Origin: Symsagittifera roscoffensis | Taxonomy: Eukaryota > Xenacoelomorpha > Acoela > Convolutidae | Length of the DNA: 64,000 nt | NCBI RefSeq assembly: GCF_963678635.1 | Contig: NC_087067.1 | Location: 60,748,594 to 60,812,593 of the forward strand | Direction: 5' to 3' | Part shown: positions 9,792-20,802 of the stretch, in pieces | Layout of the letters: each line of letters begins with the position of its first letter | Position numbering within the stretch: the first letter of the stretch is position 1 | Translations under genes and position numbers: made by a program | Notes under the pieces: model-generated | The model's database searches: none | The model's input: only the letters and a program-made list of their open reading frames with translations | Told to the model about the DNA's origin: nothing

Positions 9792-10331
9792 TTACTGAGG
9801 TTTACAATTATCAACAAACATAAAGTCTCCCAATATTTGGGACAGTTCTTTGAATTCATTCAAATTATAGTTGACATATGCAACTTGTTTCAAGTCTTCA
9901 TTTTCCTTTGCAGTGAAGAGTCGAATCTGAATGTAGGACGGCTTGCTCACGTTGTACTTCTTGATTGTCACACACAGCCTCCTCATGTTGTACGTTGCTA
10001 TTTCATATACTCTATTACAGATGTCAAGCTCCTGATACATAGTTGATTCTCTGCCAGATTTGGCTTCATATATAGGTACGAGTCCAAGATTTTCAGCATC
10101 GTGAATAACAGTATTCCGTATTGCGGATATTGCTTTGCCTTCTTTTTCACTAAGATAGACTTGTTGAGACTTTTCAAATTGTCCCAAATCATTTATTTTT
10201 AATAGTTGAAAGCACGGTTCCAAGCATATTTTTCCCTTGTAGGATTTTTGGAACCAAACAAATCTCCCAATTCTTTTTTGATTTTTTGAAAATTCAATAT
10301 AGTTGGAACTATCAACTTTTCTCGAGTACAT
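9792..10331 (-). CDS. Tandem PC4-like protein, copy 2
   Basis: Intact 179 residues from MYSRKVDSSNY; an upstream in-frame Met four codons earlier is less likely. Differs from copy 1 by a few residues (for example MYQELD for MDQELD). Domains and reasoning are as for 424-963. The last 80 codons lie inside the left palindrome arm and the first 100 in the spacer, so the arm boundary at about 10,034 cuts through the gene. Confidence 0.75.
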   Translation of the reverse strand: MYSRKVDSSNYIEFSKNQKRIGRFVWFQKSYKGKICLEPCFQLLKINDLGQFEKSQQVYLSEKEGKAISAIRNTVIHDAENLGLVPIYEAKSGRESTMYQELDICNRVYEIATYNMRRLCVTIKKYNVSKPSYIQIRLFTAKENEDLKQVAYVNYNLNEFKELSQILGDFMFVDNCKPQ

Positions 10332-10535
10332 TTTGAAGAACAAACTGATCAGATGAGGAGAAATGAGAGAAATGACTTTGAGCTTAAATGAAAATGGAAG
10401 TAAGCAGTATGAGTCATCACAATTTCCATGTATGGATGTAGTACCAAATATGGAAGGATTTCCCTATATGAAAGCGGCGTAGGCGTTACTACTACTATAT
10501 AACTCCACCATTTTCTGCAAAAATCATTTTTACCA
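10332..10535. promoter_or_regulatory. Bidirectional promoter, copy 2
   Basis: Carries ATGAGTCAT (10,409-10,417) and CCAAATATGG (10,444-10,453). The first CArG box of copy 1 is altered to CCATGTATGG (10,426-10,435). A TATA-like ACTATATAAC precedes the plus-strand gene. Confidence 0.6.
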
Positions 10536-11135
10536 ATGGCAGCTGCTATGTGTCAAGCTCTTCCCAGCTTTTATTCAGATTATAATAGTAAATCATTGTT
10601 TATTTCTGTTTCCAACGATTTTTACGAAAAATACATAGTAACCCAACATTATTGCGTCTCTACTCACGATTCTTTCTGTTCCTTGGGAAATTGCAAATTT
10701 CATATAATTTTAATTGGAACTTCCCTTAGCCAAATTCTTCAGAGATTAGACAAATATCAATACATCTATCAAGAAATTGATTGTCTTTACACTTTGTACA
10801 AGCACAGATTCTTTTCGAGTATTGTCACATCAAGTGGGGATGTCTTCAATCAGCTTAGTTGTGGAGTGCAGCATAATTTACGATGGAAAGGAGCAGAAAA
10901 AACACCAAGCGTATCAAGGAAACGACTTGTTCGCAAAAAGTTCAAAAAACATTGTCTAAGTTCTAATCAAAAACTTGCATCTACGCAAACTCTTGGCTCA
11001 GCATTTTTAGACAGAATTCGTAAAGTACAAAACTCAAAAAATGAACATGATTTGTTAAAAATAATTGATTGTTTTATTGATGGTTATGGATTTGTAAATA
11101 GTGATCATGTCAATTTTTCAATAAAAAACTTCTGA
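10536..11135 (+). CDS. 199-residue protein of unknown function, copy 2
   Basis: Intact and nearly identical to 1168-1767, with substitutions such as I to L in SLSQILQRL and Y to C in KKHCLSSN. The basic patch RKRLVRKKFKKH is kept. It is transcribed away from the tandem PC4-like gene. Confidence 0.75.
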   Translation: MAAAMCQALPSFYSDYNSKSLFISVSNDFYEKYIVTQHYCVSTHDSFCSLGNCKFHIILIGTSLSQILQRLDKYQYIYQEIDCLYTLYKHRFFSSIVTSSGDVFNQLSCGVQHNLRWKGAEKTPSVSRKRLVRKKFKKHCLSSNQKLASTQTLGSAFLDRIRKVQNSKNEHDLLKIIDCFIDGYGFVNSDHVNFSIKNF

Positions 11136-11279
11136 TATTCCATCTTTTTTCTCTCATATGTTTACAAAGTTACCATTAATTACCGAAAAAAAAATCACCG
11201 TTGTCAAAAACATTTGCAAAAAAGTTTTCAAACATGTAAGAAAGATGTAATATTTCTTTTGATTTTTAAAAAGTTGCAA

Positions 11280-11525
11280 AAAACATTTCAATTTTTTTAA
11301 CAAGTTGTAAAAAGTGTTTCAAATTTTTTTGACATAATGCGAAAAATGTTTCAACTTTTTTGAGAAGATGCGAAAAGTGTTTTACTTTTTTAACAAGATG
11401 TTTCACTTTTTCACTACAAATGCGAAAAGTGTTTTACTTTTTTCGATAAAATGCGAAAAGTGTTTCAATTTTTTCGACAAAATGCGAAAAGTGTTTTACT
11501 TTTTTCGACAAAAGGCTAAAAGTGT
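11280..11525. repeat. 31-bp minisatellite, copy 2
   Basis: Same unit as 1905-2125 with about one more copy. It sits between the 3' ends of the 199-residue and PC4-A genes; the rest of 11,136-11,766 has no gene. Confidence 0.75.
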
Positions 11526-11766
11526 GTTCATCGATTAGGTAACTTTTTACTTCTGTACAGTTTTTCTAGTGTGTTTCCAAATTTTTGTGCAAAAATTAAT
11601 CAAATTTTTCAACATGTGTGCAAGTTCGGAGCACTTAACTAAGTTCTAATTGCTTTTCAATGGTTTACCTTGAACCTCTCATCTATTCTCATAATTAAAA
11701 TGAAATTGAAGAAATTAATTACAGAAAACGAAGTCAAAACCAAACAACCTTTATTTACAAAAACAT

Positions 11767-12260
11767 TTAATCAAAGAGCTGTCGAGCAGCAGAAGAGTTC
11801 TGGAGGTTCTCTATAGAACGCAGAGCTAGACGAGCTTCCATTACTGGTGGTTCTTGTGGAGGAGTGTTTTGAGGCGTCATTGTTTCTGATAATCCCTCAT
11901 CTTCATCTATTGTGATGGGGTTTTCGACTGATCCTTCCTCCTCCCAAGGAAAAAGGAAGTCGTCGACTGGTTGAGCCACAAATCTTGAATCCGGAATCTC
12001 GGGTTAGTTCATTCCCACATGATCAGAAACTTCCCCATCATTTGCATTGTTCCAAGTTGGTTTTCTGCGATGGGAACTTGCATCATATGATGCTCGCTGA
12101 AATCCCTTCGCATCACTTCCACCATGTGCCAGACTTGGATTGGGATGTCCATTTGTGCTAGAAAAACTCCAGAGATTGTTTCTCGCACTTGAATTTGTAC
12201 TAGATCAGGCGAAAATTCTACAGAGTACATAAGGTTGCTGTTTTGCACTGAGAAGATCAT
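11767..12260 (-). pseudogene. PC4-like subfamily A, copy 2, broken
   Basis: The N-terminal domain is open (MIFSVQNSNLMYSV), then a frameshift follows near 12,030 and a TAA replaces the Tyr codon of the NYPE motif near 12,005. The C-terminal tail is open again (AQPVDDFLFPWEEEG). Compare the intact copies at 2367 and 57,654. Confidence 0.8.
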
Positions 12261-12806
12261 TTTGAGCAATAAGATGACTAAAAGAGCAAAAAACAAAAAA
12301 GAACTGAGAGGAGGGGGAACCTTACAAAAAATAAGTTGAAATTATTGTATTTAGAGCTGAGAGAGGAGGTAGTTGACGGTAGTTAAGTTGAAAATGAATT
12401 GATTTTTAGTTAAGAGAGAGGGGTACCTTCAACTGGAATGTGTGGGTTTAACCAATCAGAATGCATTTTCCTTATTTGGATTGTAGTCGTGTCCAATCAG
12501 ATTTTAGTTTCCTTTTATGGAATTCTTATAGAAAACTCGTGTCCAATTGGAAACAAAGCTCCATTTTACACATTGTCGTTTCCAATCACAAAAAAGTTCA
12601 TTTTTGTTCAAGTTGTCATATCCAATCAGAGGAACCTTTTAAGGACTTAAGTCTTCCAAATAAGTAAAAATATACACAAAAGCAATCGCAAAAATAAATG
12701 ACCAAAAGTTGTTTGCTGTAAAAATAAGAAATATTACCGATACAAGTAACAAAAGAAGGAAAATTAATAAAAGTAGCATCTCTGCAATTTTTTCTTTTCT
12801 GCTCAG
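12261..12806. promoter_or_regulatory. Upstream region of PC4-A copy 2 with CCAAT motifs
   Basis: CCAATCAGAAT, TCCAATCAGAT, TCCAATTGG, TTCCAATCAC and ATCCAATCAGAGG follow in series between about 12,450 and 12,630. The end carries the pyrimidine run and CAG before the exon-like fragment. Confidence 0.45.
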
Positions 12807-12968
12807 AAGCTTGCGTCCACTCAGACTCTTGGATCAGCTTTTTTGGAAAGGATTCGAAAAAATCAAAACTCAAAGTATCAGACTGACTTGTTGAAAATTG
12901 TTGATTGTTTTATTGATGGTTTTGGTACCGTAAAAAGTGAGCGTATCAATTTTTCTATTAATAATTGA
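12807..12968 (+). pseudogene. Exon-like C-terminal fragment, copy 2
   Basis: Matches 3400-3561: about 53 codons aligning with the C-terminus of the 199-residue protein, ending TGA and preceded by TCTTTTCTGCTCAG. No start codon. A spliced exon or a remnant. Confidence 0.5.
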
Positions 12969-13792
12969 ATATTTGTTAAAAAAAATCTTGTCAAAAATGA
13001 TTTAATTTAAATCAAGAGTTTTTCAGATGCAAATTTTGGTTTGGTTTTTTCAACACGTTTGCAAAAATTTAATTAAACTTTTTTACAAGATGCGAAAACT
13101 GATTTGGTTTTTTCAACAAGTATGCAAAAATTTTCAACAAATTTTTGTGTTAGATGCAAGTTTTTTCGTGGTTTTTTTGAAAACAAATGCAAAGATCAAA
13201 CTTATTTTTTCTTATTCATATGCAAAAACTGCAAAAGTTTTTTGTAAAAAACTTGTTAAATTAATGATAAAAATTTTTTATAATTGCTGATTTTGAGTAC
13301 TATTCCCTAACTTAATACATTGCTTTTCCCAATATTTTTGATTAATATACATGCAAAAAAGAGATTTTTTTATGATCAAAATTAAAACAAAGATTTTCAT
13401 TTTCTGTAATTATTAAATGTGCAAGAAAATCTTCTTTCAGTTTTCTTTAAAATGCGAAAATATTTAATGAAATTTTTCTCGATTTGCGAGATTTTCTTTG
13501 ATTTTTTTAACAAGTGTGCAAAAAAAATTATGAAAAGTTTTGCATGGTGCAAAAATTAATGTAAAGTTTTTAACATGCTTGCAAAAATTGGTTTAATTTT
13601 TTGCCATCTTTCTAACAAAATTCCATAAAAGTATTAACCAGATGCATAATTAGTTTCATTTTTAACAAATTTTTTACCATTGAAATTTCTTAATAAACTT
13701 TTCTATGATCATTTTGTTCATATCTCTTGAAAAAAAATTTACTAGATACAAAAAAAATTAATTTACAAAGCACAAGACAGTAGCCAATTTAT
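12969..13792. other. Gene-free convergent spacer, copy 2
   Basis: TGCAAAA/T-run repeats throughout. The phrase ATTCCCTAACTTAATACATT occurs near 13,302. No gene supported; an 87-residue frame here comes from the repeats. Confidence 0.6.
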
Positions 13793-14290
13793 TTAGAAAT
13801 CAAAGAGCTGTCGAGCAGCTGAGTTCTCAAAATTTTGCAAGTTCTCAATGGAGCGCAAAGCTGGTGTTGCCTCCATCACTGGTGGTTCGCTGACTGGAGT
13901 TCTTGGCTCAGAGAACCCCTCATCCTCTTCGATGGTAATTGGGTTGTCTACAGATCCCTCTTCCCAAGGAAAGAGGAAATCGTCGAATGGTTGGGCTACA
14001 TATCTAGAGTCAGGAATTTCGGGGTAGTTCATTCCCAAATGCTCGGCCACTTCCTCCATCATTTGCATTTCTCCAAGTTGATTCTCTGTAGGAGGTACTT
14101 GCGTTATATGATGATCGTTGAAATCCCTTCGCATCACTTCCACCATATGCCAGACTTGGATTGGGATGTCCATTCGTGCCAGAAAAACTCCACAAACTGT
14201 TTCTCGCACTTGGATTTGTACTAAATCAGCCGAAAATTCCACCGAGAACATAAGGTTGTTGTTTTGTACTGAGAAGATCATTTTGAGCAA
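13793..14290 (-). CDS. PC4-like protein, subfamily B, copy 2
   Basis: Intact 165 residues (MLKMIFSVQNNNLMF). The N-terminal strand-strand-strand-helix domain spans residues 4-58, followed by a linker and an acidic Pro-rich tail. It differs from copy 1 at a handful of sites (EHLGMN for EHVGMN) and ends LFDF. Confidence 0.75.
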   Translation of the reverse strand: MLKMIFSVQNNNLMFSVEFSADLVQIQVRETVCGVFLARMDIPIQVWHMVEVMRRDFNDHHITQVPPTENQLGEMQMMEEVAEHLGMNYPEIPDSRYVAQPFDDFLFPWEEGSVDNPITIEEDEGFSEPRTPVSEPPVMEATPALRSIENLQNFENSAARQLFDF

Positions 14291-14816
14291 TAAGTTGAGT
14301 AAGTGATTAAAAACAAGATTTAAAGTTGAGAGGGTGAAAGTTGACTGTAGTTAAGTTGAAATTATTGTATTTAGAGCTGAGAGAGGAGGTAGTTGACGGT
14401 AGTTAAGTTGAAAATAAAATGATTTTTAGTTAAGAGAGAGGGGTACCTTCAACTGGAACGTGTGGGTTTAACCAATCAGAATGGATTTTCCTTATTTGGA
14501 TTGTAGTCGTGTCCAATCAGATTTTAGTTTCCTTTTATGGAATTCTTATAGAAAACTCGTGTCCAATTGGAAACAAAGCTCCATTTTACACATTGTTGTT
14601 TCAAATCACAAAAATGTTCATTTTTGTTCAGGTTGTCGTATCCAATCAGAGGAACTTTTCAAGGACTTAATTATTCCAAATAAGTAAAAATAAACACAAA
14701 AGCAATCGCAAAAATAAATGAGCAAAATCTGTTTGCTGTAAAAAAAAGAAATATTGCCGATATAACTAACAAAAGAAGGAAAATTAATAAAAGTAGCATC
14801 TCTGCAAGTCTTCTCA
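14291..14816. promoter_or_regulatory. Upstream region of PC4-B copy 2 with CCAAT motifs
   Basis: Holds AACCAATCAGAAT (near 14,471), TCCAATCAGAT, TCCAATTGG and ATCCAATCAGAGG (near 14,641). The 3' part is the A-rich flank shared with 18,090-18,234 and 58,500-58,676. Confidence 0.45.
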
Positions 14817-15100
14817 TCAAGTTAACTGAATTTTTTGTATATAATCGATAAAAAATTGCTGATTTTTCAGCAGATATTCAAGTTCTTTAATTTTGATGTC
14901 GATTTGAGATGATAACTCAAAGTTGATGATATTTTCAAAGCAAATCTCAGAAAATCTGATACCAAACCTGATCATGCAATATTTTGAACTTTGAAAGTCT
15001 TTAAAAAAATGGAGAAATAAAGAACTTTGCTGGGGAGTTTTGACACATTTGAGAGTTGGATATGGAATAAAAAGAGTCTTTGAAATATTATCGTACGATT
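14817..15100 (-). pseudogene. 5'-truncated copy of the 99-residue protein
   Basis: Reads open from the inversion junction (SYDNISKTLF) to a TGA, matching residues 7-99 of the frame at 58,677-58,976 but lacking its first six codons, including the Met. The loss coincides with the junction next to TCGTACGAT. Confidence 0.7.
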
Positions 15101-15111
15101 TTTTTATTCAG

Positions 15112-15351
15112 GAGCTTGACATATGTAATAGAGTATATGAAATAGCAACGTACAACATGAGGAGGGTGTGTGTGACAATCAAGAAGTACAACGTGAGCAA
15201 GCCGTCCTACATTCAGATTCGACTCTTCACTGCAAAGGAAAATGAAGACTTGAAGCAAGTTGCATATGTCAACTATACTTTGAATGAATTCAAAGAACTG
15301 TCCCAAATTTTGGGAGACTTCATGTTTGTTGATAATTGTAAACCTCAGTAA
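15112..15351 (+). pseudogene. C-terminal half of the tandem PC4-like protein (fragment)
   Basis: Starts abruptly at ELDICNRVYE, the residue where the palindrome boundary cuts the gene, and runs to the normal stop (VDNCKPQ). Only domain 2 is present. An in-frame upstream Met exists at 15,040 in fused sequence, so a chimeric protein is possible but unproven. Copy at 18,530-18,769. Confidence 0.65.
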
Positions 15352-15858
15352 AGCTTTGTGATGTTTTGCATCTTTGGTAATTGAGATATTATTGGTTCAA
15401 AACTATTTTTGCTCACTAAAGTGTATATTTAGAGCTATAATATCTGAGGAAAAGTCAGACAAAACAAACAATTTAATCGAAATTGACATAAAACACTAAC
15501 CAATTATGAAATGATTTTCCAGTATTTGTTTATGAAATTACAGATAAATTTATTTAATAACTGTTTTTATCAAAGTTTAGCTAAATTTTGTCTCAATTTA
15601 AGAAAATTACAAACAAGGATGTATATTTAGTTGAAAACATTATCATGATTTTTTTAAAAGATTTTTTGAATTTCATTGGTTGTTTTCAATTTTTTTCTGC
15701 CTTAATTTGAAATTTTTATTGGCTGCATGAATTTCCTTGCAACTAATTAGACTCTAAGTAATTAAAAAATATTTACGGTGACTGTTACTACAAAATATTT
15801 TAAAAACGTTAAAACAATTCGAGTTTTTTAAGTTTCTTCATATATTTCAGTAAGAAAA
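15352..15858. other. Gene-free 3' flank
   Basis: No gene; inverse of 9285-9791. Confidence 0.6.
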
Positions 15859-16311
15859 ATGCTTCCATCAAAAGCGTTTTCAATGTCTGAATTGAACATT
15901 TATCAGATTTTAAAATTGAACTACTACAAAAAACTACAAGAATGGTGGACACATAAAGTTGATGGAGATTGTATTAGTTTTAATTTGTATAGAAACACAG
16001 AAAGTTCAATAGTTTTGTTAAAAAGATAGAGAGGAGGTTACAAAAAATAAGAGTACTGTCAGATATACCAACAATATTTTTATTTAGAAGAGTTAACTCA
16101 GATTGGGTGGTCGATTAGTAAAAAACAAAACAATGGAAGAGCCTATGAAACAGAAATTGGAGATAAGGAACATCAATTCAATTATTGTTTCGAATTTGAT
16201 ACAAATACAAAATCTAGATTTGTCAGAATATCTTTTGATCGTTTATCCAAATTTGATAGACTTCCGGTTGTTTATACTACAATATACCAAAAACAAAACG
16301 ATAAAACGTAT
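15859..16311 (+). pseudogene. Broken copy of the 150-residue protein
   Basis: Direct copy of 19,276-19,728. A TAG replaces a Trp codon (LLKR then stop) and a second stop follows in the KKEEY region. The normal terminator is changed to TAT. Confidence 0.75.
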
Positions 16312-17180
16312 ATTTTGGTAATTTCTTTTTTCACTGGTTAGAAATAGAGCAAATCGGAAAAATTTTGTTCGAAATTTCAAAATTTGAATTGAATATCGAA
16401 AAAACCATATAAACTAGACAAGAAATCTCATTTATCCCACTAGTGTATCAAACTTCAACTCTTAGTTATGTTGGAAAAATTCAATAAAATTTATTGATTA
16501 AGAAGTTTCATAAACATAGTCTGGTTCTGATCTACAAAGTTTTTAAAATCTGTGATTACTTCATTCTGATTGGTTATTAACACAAATAATGTCTGTGAAA
16601 GTATCCTCAAAATCTACAAAAGTTAAAGAAATTGTTGAAAAATTCACGAGAAGAAGAGTGTAAAATTCACGAGTTGTAAAAAACGTGTTAAATTAATGAT
16701 AAAATTTTTTTATAATTGCTGACTTTGAGTACTATTCTCTAACTTAATACATTGTTTTTCCAAATATTTTTGATTAATATACATGCAAAAAAGAGATTTT
16801 TTTATGATCAAAATTAAAACAAAGATTTTCGTTTTCTGTAATTATTAAATGTGCAAGAAAATCTTCTTTCAGTTTTCTTTAAAATGCGAAAATATTTAAT
16901 GATATTTTTCTCGATTTGCGAGATTTTCGTTGATTTATTTAACAAGTGTGCAAAAAAAATTATGAAAAGTTTTGCATGGTGCAAAAACTAATGTAAAGTT
17001 TTTAACATGCTTGCAAAAATTGGTTTAATTTTTTGCCATCTTTCTAACAAAATTCTATAAAAGTATTAACCAGATGCATAATTAGTTTCATTTTTACCAT
17101 TGAAATTTCTTAATAAACTTTTCTATGATCATTTTGTTCATATCTCTTGAAAAAAATTTACTAGATACAAAAAAATTAAA
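16312..17180. other. Rearrangement junction and gene-free spacer
   Basis: Up to about 16,657 it follows 19,729-20,068. It then jumps at GAAGAGTGTAAAATTC to sequence matching 13,250 onward. ATTCTCTAACTTAATACATT occurs near 16,733. No gene. Confidence 0.65.
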
Positions 17181-17708
17181 TTACAAAGCACAAGACAGTA
17201 GCCAATTTATTTTCAAATCAAAGAGCTGTCGAGCAGCTGAGTTCTCAAAATTTTGCAAGTTCTCAATGGAGCGCAAAGGTGGTCTTGCCTCCATCACTGG
17301 TGGTTCGCTGACTGGAGTTCTTGGCTCAGAGAACCCCTCATCCTCTTCGATGGTAATTGGGTTGTCTACAGATCCCTCTTCCCAAGGAAAGAGGAAATCG
17401 TCGAATGGTTGGGCTACATATCTAGAGTCAGGAATTTCGGGGTAGTTCATTCCCAAATGCTCGGCCACTTCCTCCATCATTTGCATTTCTCCAAGTTGAT
17501 TCTCTGTAGGAGGTACTTGCGTTATATGATGATCGTTGAAATCCCTTCGCATCACTTCCACCATATGCCAGACTTGGATTGGGATGTCCATTCGTGCCAG
17601 AAAAACTCCACAAACTATTTCTCGCACTTGGATTTGTACTAAATCAGCCGAAAATTCCACCGAGAACATAAGGCTGTTGTTTTGTACTGAGAAGATAATT
17701 TTGAGCAA
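17181..17708 (-). CDS. PC4-like protein, subfamily B, copy 3
   Basis: Open for 175 residues. The usual stop after LFDL is lost, adding about ten residues (KINWLLSCAL). The second Met of the start region is replaced by Ile (MLKIIF), which makes the first Met the only start. The domain is as in other B copies. Confidence 0.7.
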   Translation of the reverse strand: MLKIIFSVQNNSLMFSVEFSADLVQIQVREIVCGVFLARMDIPIQVWHMVEVMRRDFNDHHITQVPPTENQLGEMQMMEEVAEHLGMNYPEIPDSRYVAQPFDDFLFPWEEGSVDNPITIEEDEGFSEPRTPVSEPPVMEARPPLRSIENLQNFENSAARQLFDLKINWLLSCAL

Positions 17709-18234
17709 TAAGTTGAGTAAGTGATTAAAAACAAGATTTAAAGTTGAGAGGGTGAAAGTTGACTGTGGTTAAGTTGAAATTATTGTATTTAGAGCTGAGA
17801 GAGGAGGTAGTTGACGGTAGTTAAGTTGATAATAAAATGATTTTTAGTTAAGAGAGAGGGGTACCTTCAACTGGAATGTGTGGGTTTAACCAATCAGAAT
17901 GGATTTTCCTTGTTTGGATTGTAGTCGTGTCCACTCAGATTTTAGTTTCCTTTTATGGAATTCTTATAGAAAACTCGTGTCCAATTGGAAACAAAGCTCC
18001 ATTTTACACATTGTCGTTTCAAATCACAAAAATGTTCATTTTTGTTCAGGTTGTCGTATCCAATCAGAGGAACTTTTCAAGGACTTAATTCTTCCAAATA
18101 AGTAAAAATATACACAAAAGCAATCGCAAAAAGAAATGAGCAAAATCTGTTTGCTGTAAAAAAAAGAAATATTGCCGATATAACTAACAAAAGAAGAAAA
18201 ATTAATAAAAGTAGCATCTCTGCAAGTCTTCTCA
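17709..18234. promoter_or_regulatory. Upstream region of PC4-B copy 3
   Basis: AACCAATCAGAAT near 17,889, TCCAATTGG and ATCCAATCAGAGG near 18,059 are kept; the second motif is changed to TCCACTCAGAT. Confidence 0.45.
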
Positions 18235-18518
18235 TCAAGTTAACTGAATTTTTTGTATATAATCGATAAAAAATTGCTGATTTTTCAGCAGATATTCAAG
18301 TTCTTTAATTTTGATGTAGATTTGAGATGATAACTCAAAGTTGATGATATTTTCAAAGCAAATATCAGAAAATCTGATACCAAACCTGATCATGCAAAAT
18401 TTTGAACTTTGAAAGTCTTTAAAAAAATGGAGAAATAAAGAACTTTGCTGGGGAGTTTTGACACAATTGAGAGTTGGATATGGAATAAAAGAAGTCTTTG
18501 AAATATTATCGTACGATT
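18235..18518 (-). pseudogene. 5'-truncated copy of the 99-residue protein, second
   Basis: As 14,817-15,100, with the same missing first codons at the same junction. Confidence 0.7.
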
Positions 18519-18529
18519 TTTTTATTCAG

Positions 18530-18769
18530 GAGCTTGACATATGTAATAGAGTATATGAAATAGCAACGTACAACATGAGGAGGGTGTGTGTGACAATCAA
18601 GAAGTACAACGTGAGCAAGCCGTCCTACATTCAGATTCGACTCTTCACTGCAAAGGAAAATGAAGACTTGAAGCAAGTTGCATATGTCAACTATACTTTG
18701 AATGAATTCAAAGAACTGTCCCAAATATTGGGAGACTTTATGTTTGTTGATAATTGTAAACCTCAGTAA
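18530..18769 (+). pseudogene. C-terminal half of the tandem PC4-like protein, second fragment
   Basis: Same start point (ELDICNRVYE) and stop as 15,112-15,351; only domain 2 is present. Confidence 0.65.
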
Positions 18770-19275
18770 AGCTTTGTGATGTTTTGCATCTTTGTAATTG
18801 AGATATTATTGGTTCAAAACTATTTTTTCTCACTAAAGTGTATATTTAGAGCTATAATATCTGAGGAAAAGTCAGACAAAACAAACAATTTAATCGAAAT
18901 TGACATAAAACACTAACCAATTATGAAATGATTTTCCAGTATTTGTTTATGAAATTACAGATAAATTTATTTAATAACTGTTTTTATCAAAGTTTAGCTA
19001 AATTTTGTCTCAATTTTAGAAAATTCCAAACAAGAATGTATATTTAGTTGAAAATATTATCATGATTTTTTTAAAAGATTTTTTGAAATTCATTGGTTGT
19101 TTTCAATTTTTTTCTGCCTTAATTTGAAGTTTTTATTGGCTGCATGAATTTCCTTGCAACTAATTAGACTCTGAGTAATTAAAAAATATTTACGGTGACT
19201 GTTACTACAAAATATTTTAAAAACGTTAAAACAATTCGAGTTTTTTAAGTTTCTTCATATATTTCAGTAAGAAAA
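18770..19275. other. Gene-free 3' flank and promoter of the 150-residue gene
   Basis: No gene. The end carries TATATTTCAGTAAG directly before the ATG at 19,276. Confidence 0.55.
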
Positions 19276-19728
19276 ATGTTTCCATCAAAAGCGTTTTCAA
19301 TGTCTGAGTTGAACATTTATCAGATTTTAAAATTGAACTACTACAAAAAACTACAAGAATGGTGGACACATAAAGTTGATGGAGATTGTAATAGTTTTAA
19401 TTTGTATAGAAACACAGAAAGTTCAATAGTTTTGTTAAAAAGATGGAGAGGAGGTTACAAAAAAGAAGAGTACTGTCAGATATATCAACAATGTTTTTAT
19501 TTAGAAGAGTTAACTCAGATTGGGTGGTCGATTAGTAAAAAACAAAACAATGGAAGAGCCTATCAAACAGAAATTGGAGATAAGGAACATCAATTCGATT
19601 ATTGTTTCGAATTTGATACAAATACAAAATCTAGATTTGTCAGAATATCTTTTGATCGTTTATCCAAATTTGATAGACTTCCGGTTGTTTATACTACAAT
19701 ATACCAAAAACAAAACGATAAAACGTAA
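19276..19728 (+). CDS. 150-residue protein of unknown function
   Basis: The only intact copy of this family here. It starts MFPSKAFSMSELN and ends YQKQNDKT. It is rich in aromatic and charged residues, with EEWWTHK-like and FDYCFEFDT segments, and no signal peptide or membrane segment. I do not recognise the family. Broken copies at 8832-9284 and 15,859-16,311 show it belongs to the repeated arm. It is absent from the right-hand Maverick. It lies downstream of the PC4 fragment and upstream of the CCAAT array. Confidence 0.6.
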   Translation: MFPSKAFSMSELNIYQILKLNYYKKLQEWWTHKVDGDCNSFNLYRNTESSIVLLKRWRGGYKKEEYCQIYQQCFYLEELTQIGWSISKKQNNGRAYQTEIGDKEHQFDYCFEFDTNTKSRFVRISFDRLSKFDRLPVVYTTIYQKQNDKT

Positions 19729-20523
19729 ATTTTGGTAATTTCTTTTTTCACTGGTTAGAAATAGAGCAAATCGGAAAAAAATTGTTCGAAATGTTAAAAT
19801 TTGAATTGAATATCGAAAAAACCATATAAACTAGACAAGAAATCTCATTTATCCCACTAGTGTATCAAACTTCAACTCTTAGTTATGTTGGAAAAATTCA
19901 ATAAAATTTATTGATTAAGAAGTTTCATAAACATAGTCTGGTTCTGATCTACAAAGTTTTTAAAATCTGTGATTACTTCATTCTGATTGGTTATTAACAC
20001 AAATAATGTCTGTGAAAGTATCCTCAAAATCTACAAAAGTTAAAGAAATTGTTGAAAAATTCACGAGAAGAAGAGCTCAACTCTGATTGGTTGACTTTAA
20101 ATTTCTTGAAAATTTCACGACTTTTGAAGCTCAACTCCGATAGGTTGACATTGAATTTGTTGAAAACTACATGACTTTTGAAGCTCAATTCTGATTGGTG
20201 GACATTGAATTTGTCGAAAATCACATCACTATTGAAGCTCAATTCTGATTGGTTGATATCAGAAAAGATAAAAGTTTCCTTGTAATTACTGCTCGATTCT
20301 GATTGGTTGATACTTTTAAAAATTCCATGGTTAGATTGGATGATTTTTAATTCAGCTAGGCTAAATAGCATATCCATTCTGATTTTCTTTCTCGTTAAAA
20401 ACAATTGGTTAAGAATTTTGCTGTTTTCATTTATTTTATTCATTTTTTGAGGCTATTCAACTCACCTTATCTAAAAATTTGGTACATTTTAAATCTCCCA
20501 TTTATTTTTTCCTTACTATTGAG
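19729..20523. promoter_or_regulatory. CCAAT array, right arm
   Basis: Inverse of the left-arm array. (T/A)TCTGATTGGTT recurs near 19,982, 20,080, 20,190, 20,247 and 20,297, with a weaker TCCGATAGGTT near 20,137. The 139-residue minus-strand frame through it (20,024-20,443) reflects the repeat. Confidence 0.6.
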
Positions 20524-20802
20524 ATGCCTTCACTCAATAGAAACGAAAGAGTTGCATGTCTTGAATGTGGCAGGGAATACACTCACAAAGATGCATCAAG
20601 ACATCATAGAACGTGTGGTGTTTTGAAGTGTTCTAACTGTAATTTTTATACTTATAGCAGCGAGGAACTTGCTAATCATTTCAAGAAGAAGCATTCTCAG
20701 CATAATATTAAATTATGTGCTCAGCAGACTCCAAACACATTTCAGGAAAAGGTAAAAGTTTTAAGTTTTTTTTCTGAAAAACTTAGAAATTACTATGAGT
20801 AA
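20524..20802 (+). pseudogene. Zinc-finger N-terminal fragment of a Maverick polymerase, right arm
   Basis: Nearly the same as 7799-8038: MPSLNRNERV, two Cys/His clusters, then NTFQEK followed by a donor-like GTAAAAG and about 15 further codons before a stop. No polymerase follows. Confidence 0.6.

Larger units (their letters stand above)
5257..10034. repeat. Left arm of a large inverted repeat
   Basis: The reverse complement matches 18,527-about 23,300. Paired positions sum to about 28,557-28,562 along the arm: the zinc-finger ATG at 8038 pairs with 20,524, and 10,031 pairs with 18,530. The near-constant sum shows only small indels. The arm holds satellite, a 2.4-kb gene-free block, a zinc-finger fragment, a CCAAT array, a broken 150-residue gene and the C-terminal half of a PC4-like gene. 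Confidence 0.85.

Noticed and set aside
20024-20443. 139-residue minus-strand frame
   Set aside because: It follows the CCAAT repeat array; the other arm has the frame broken.
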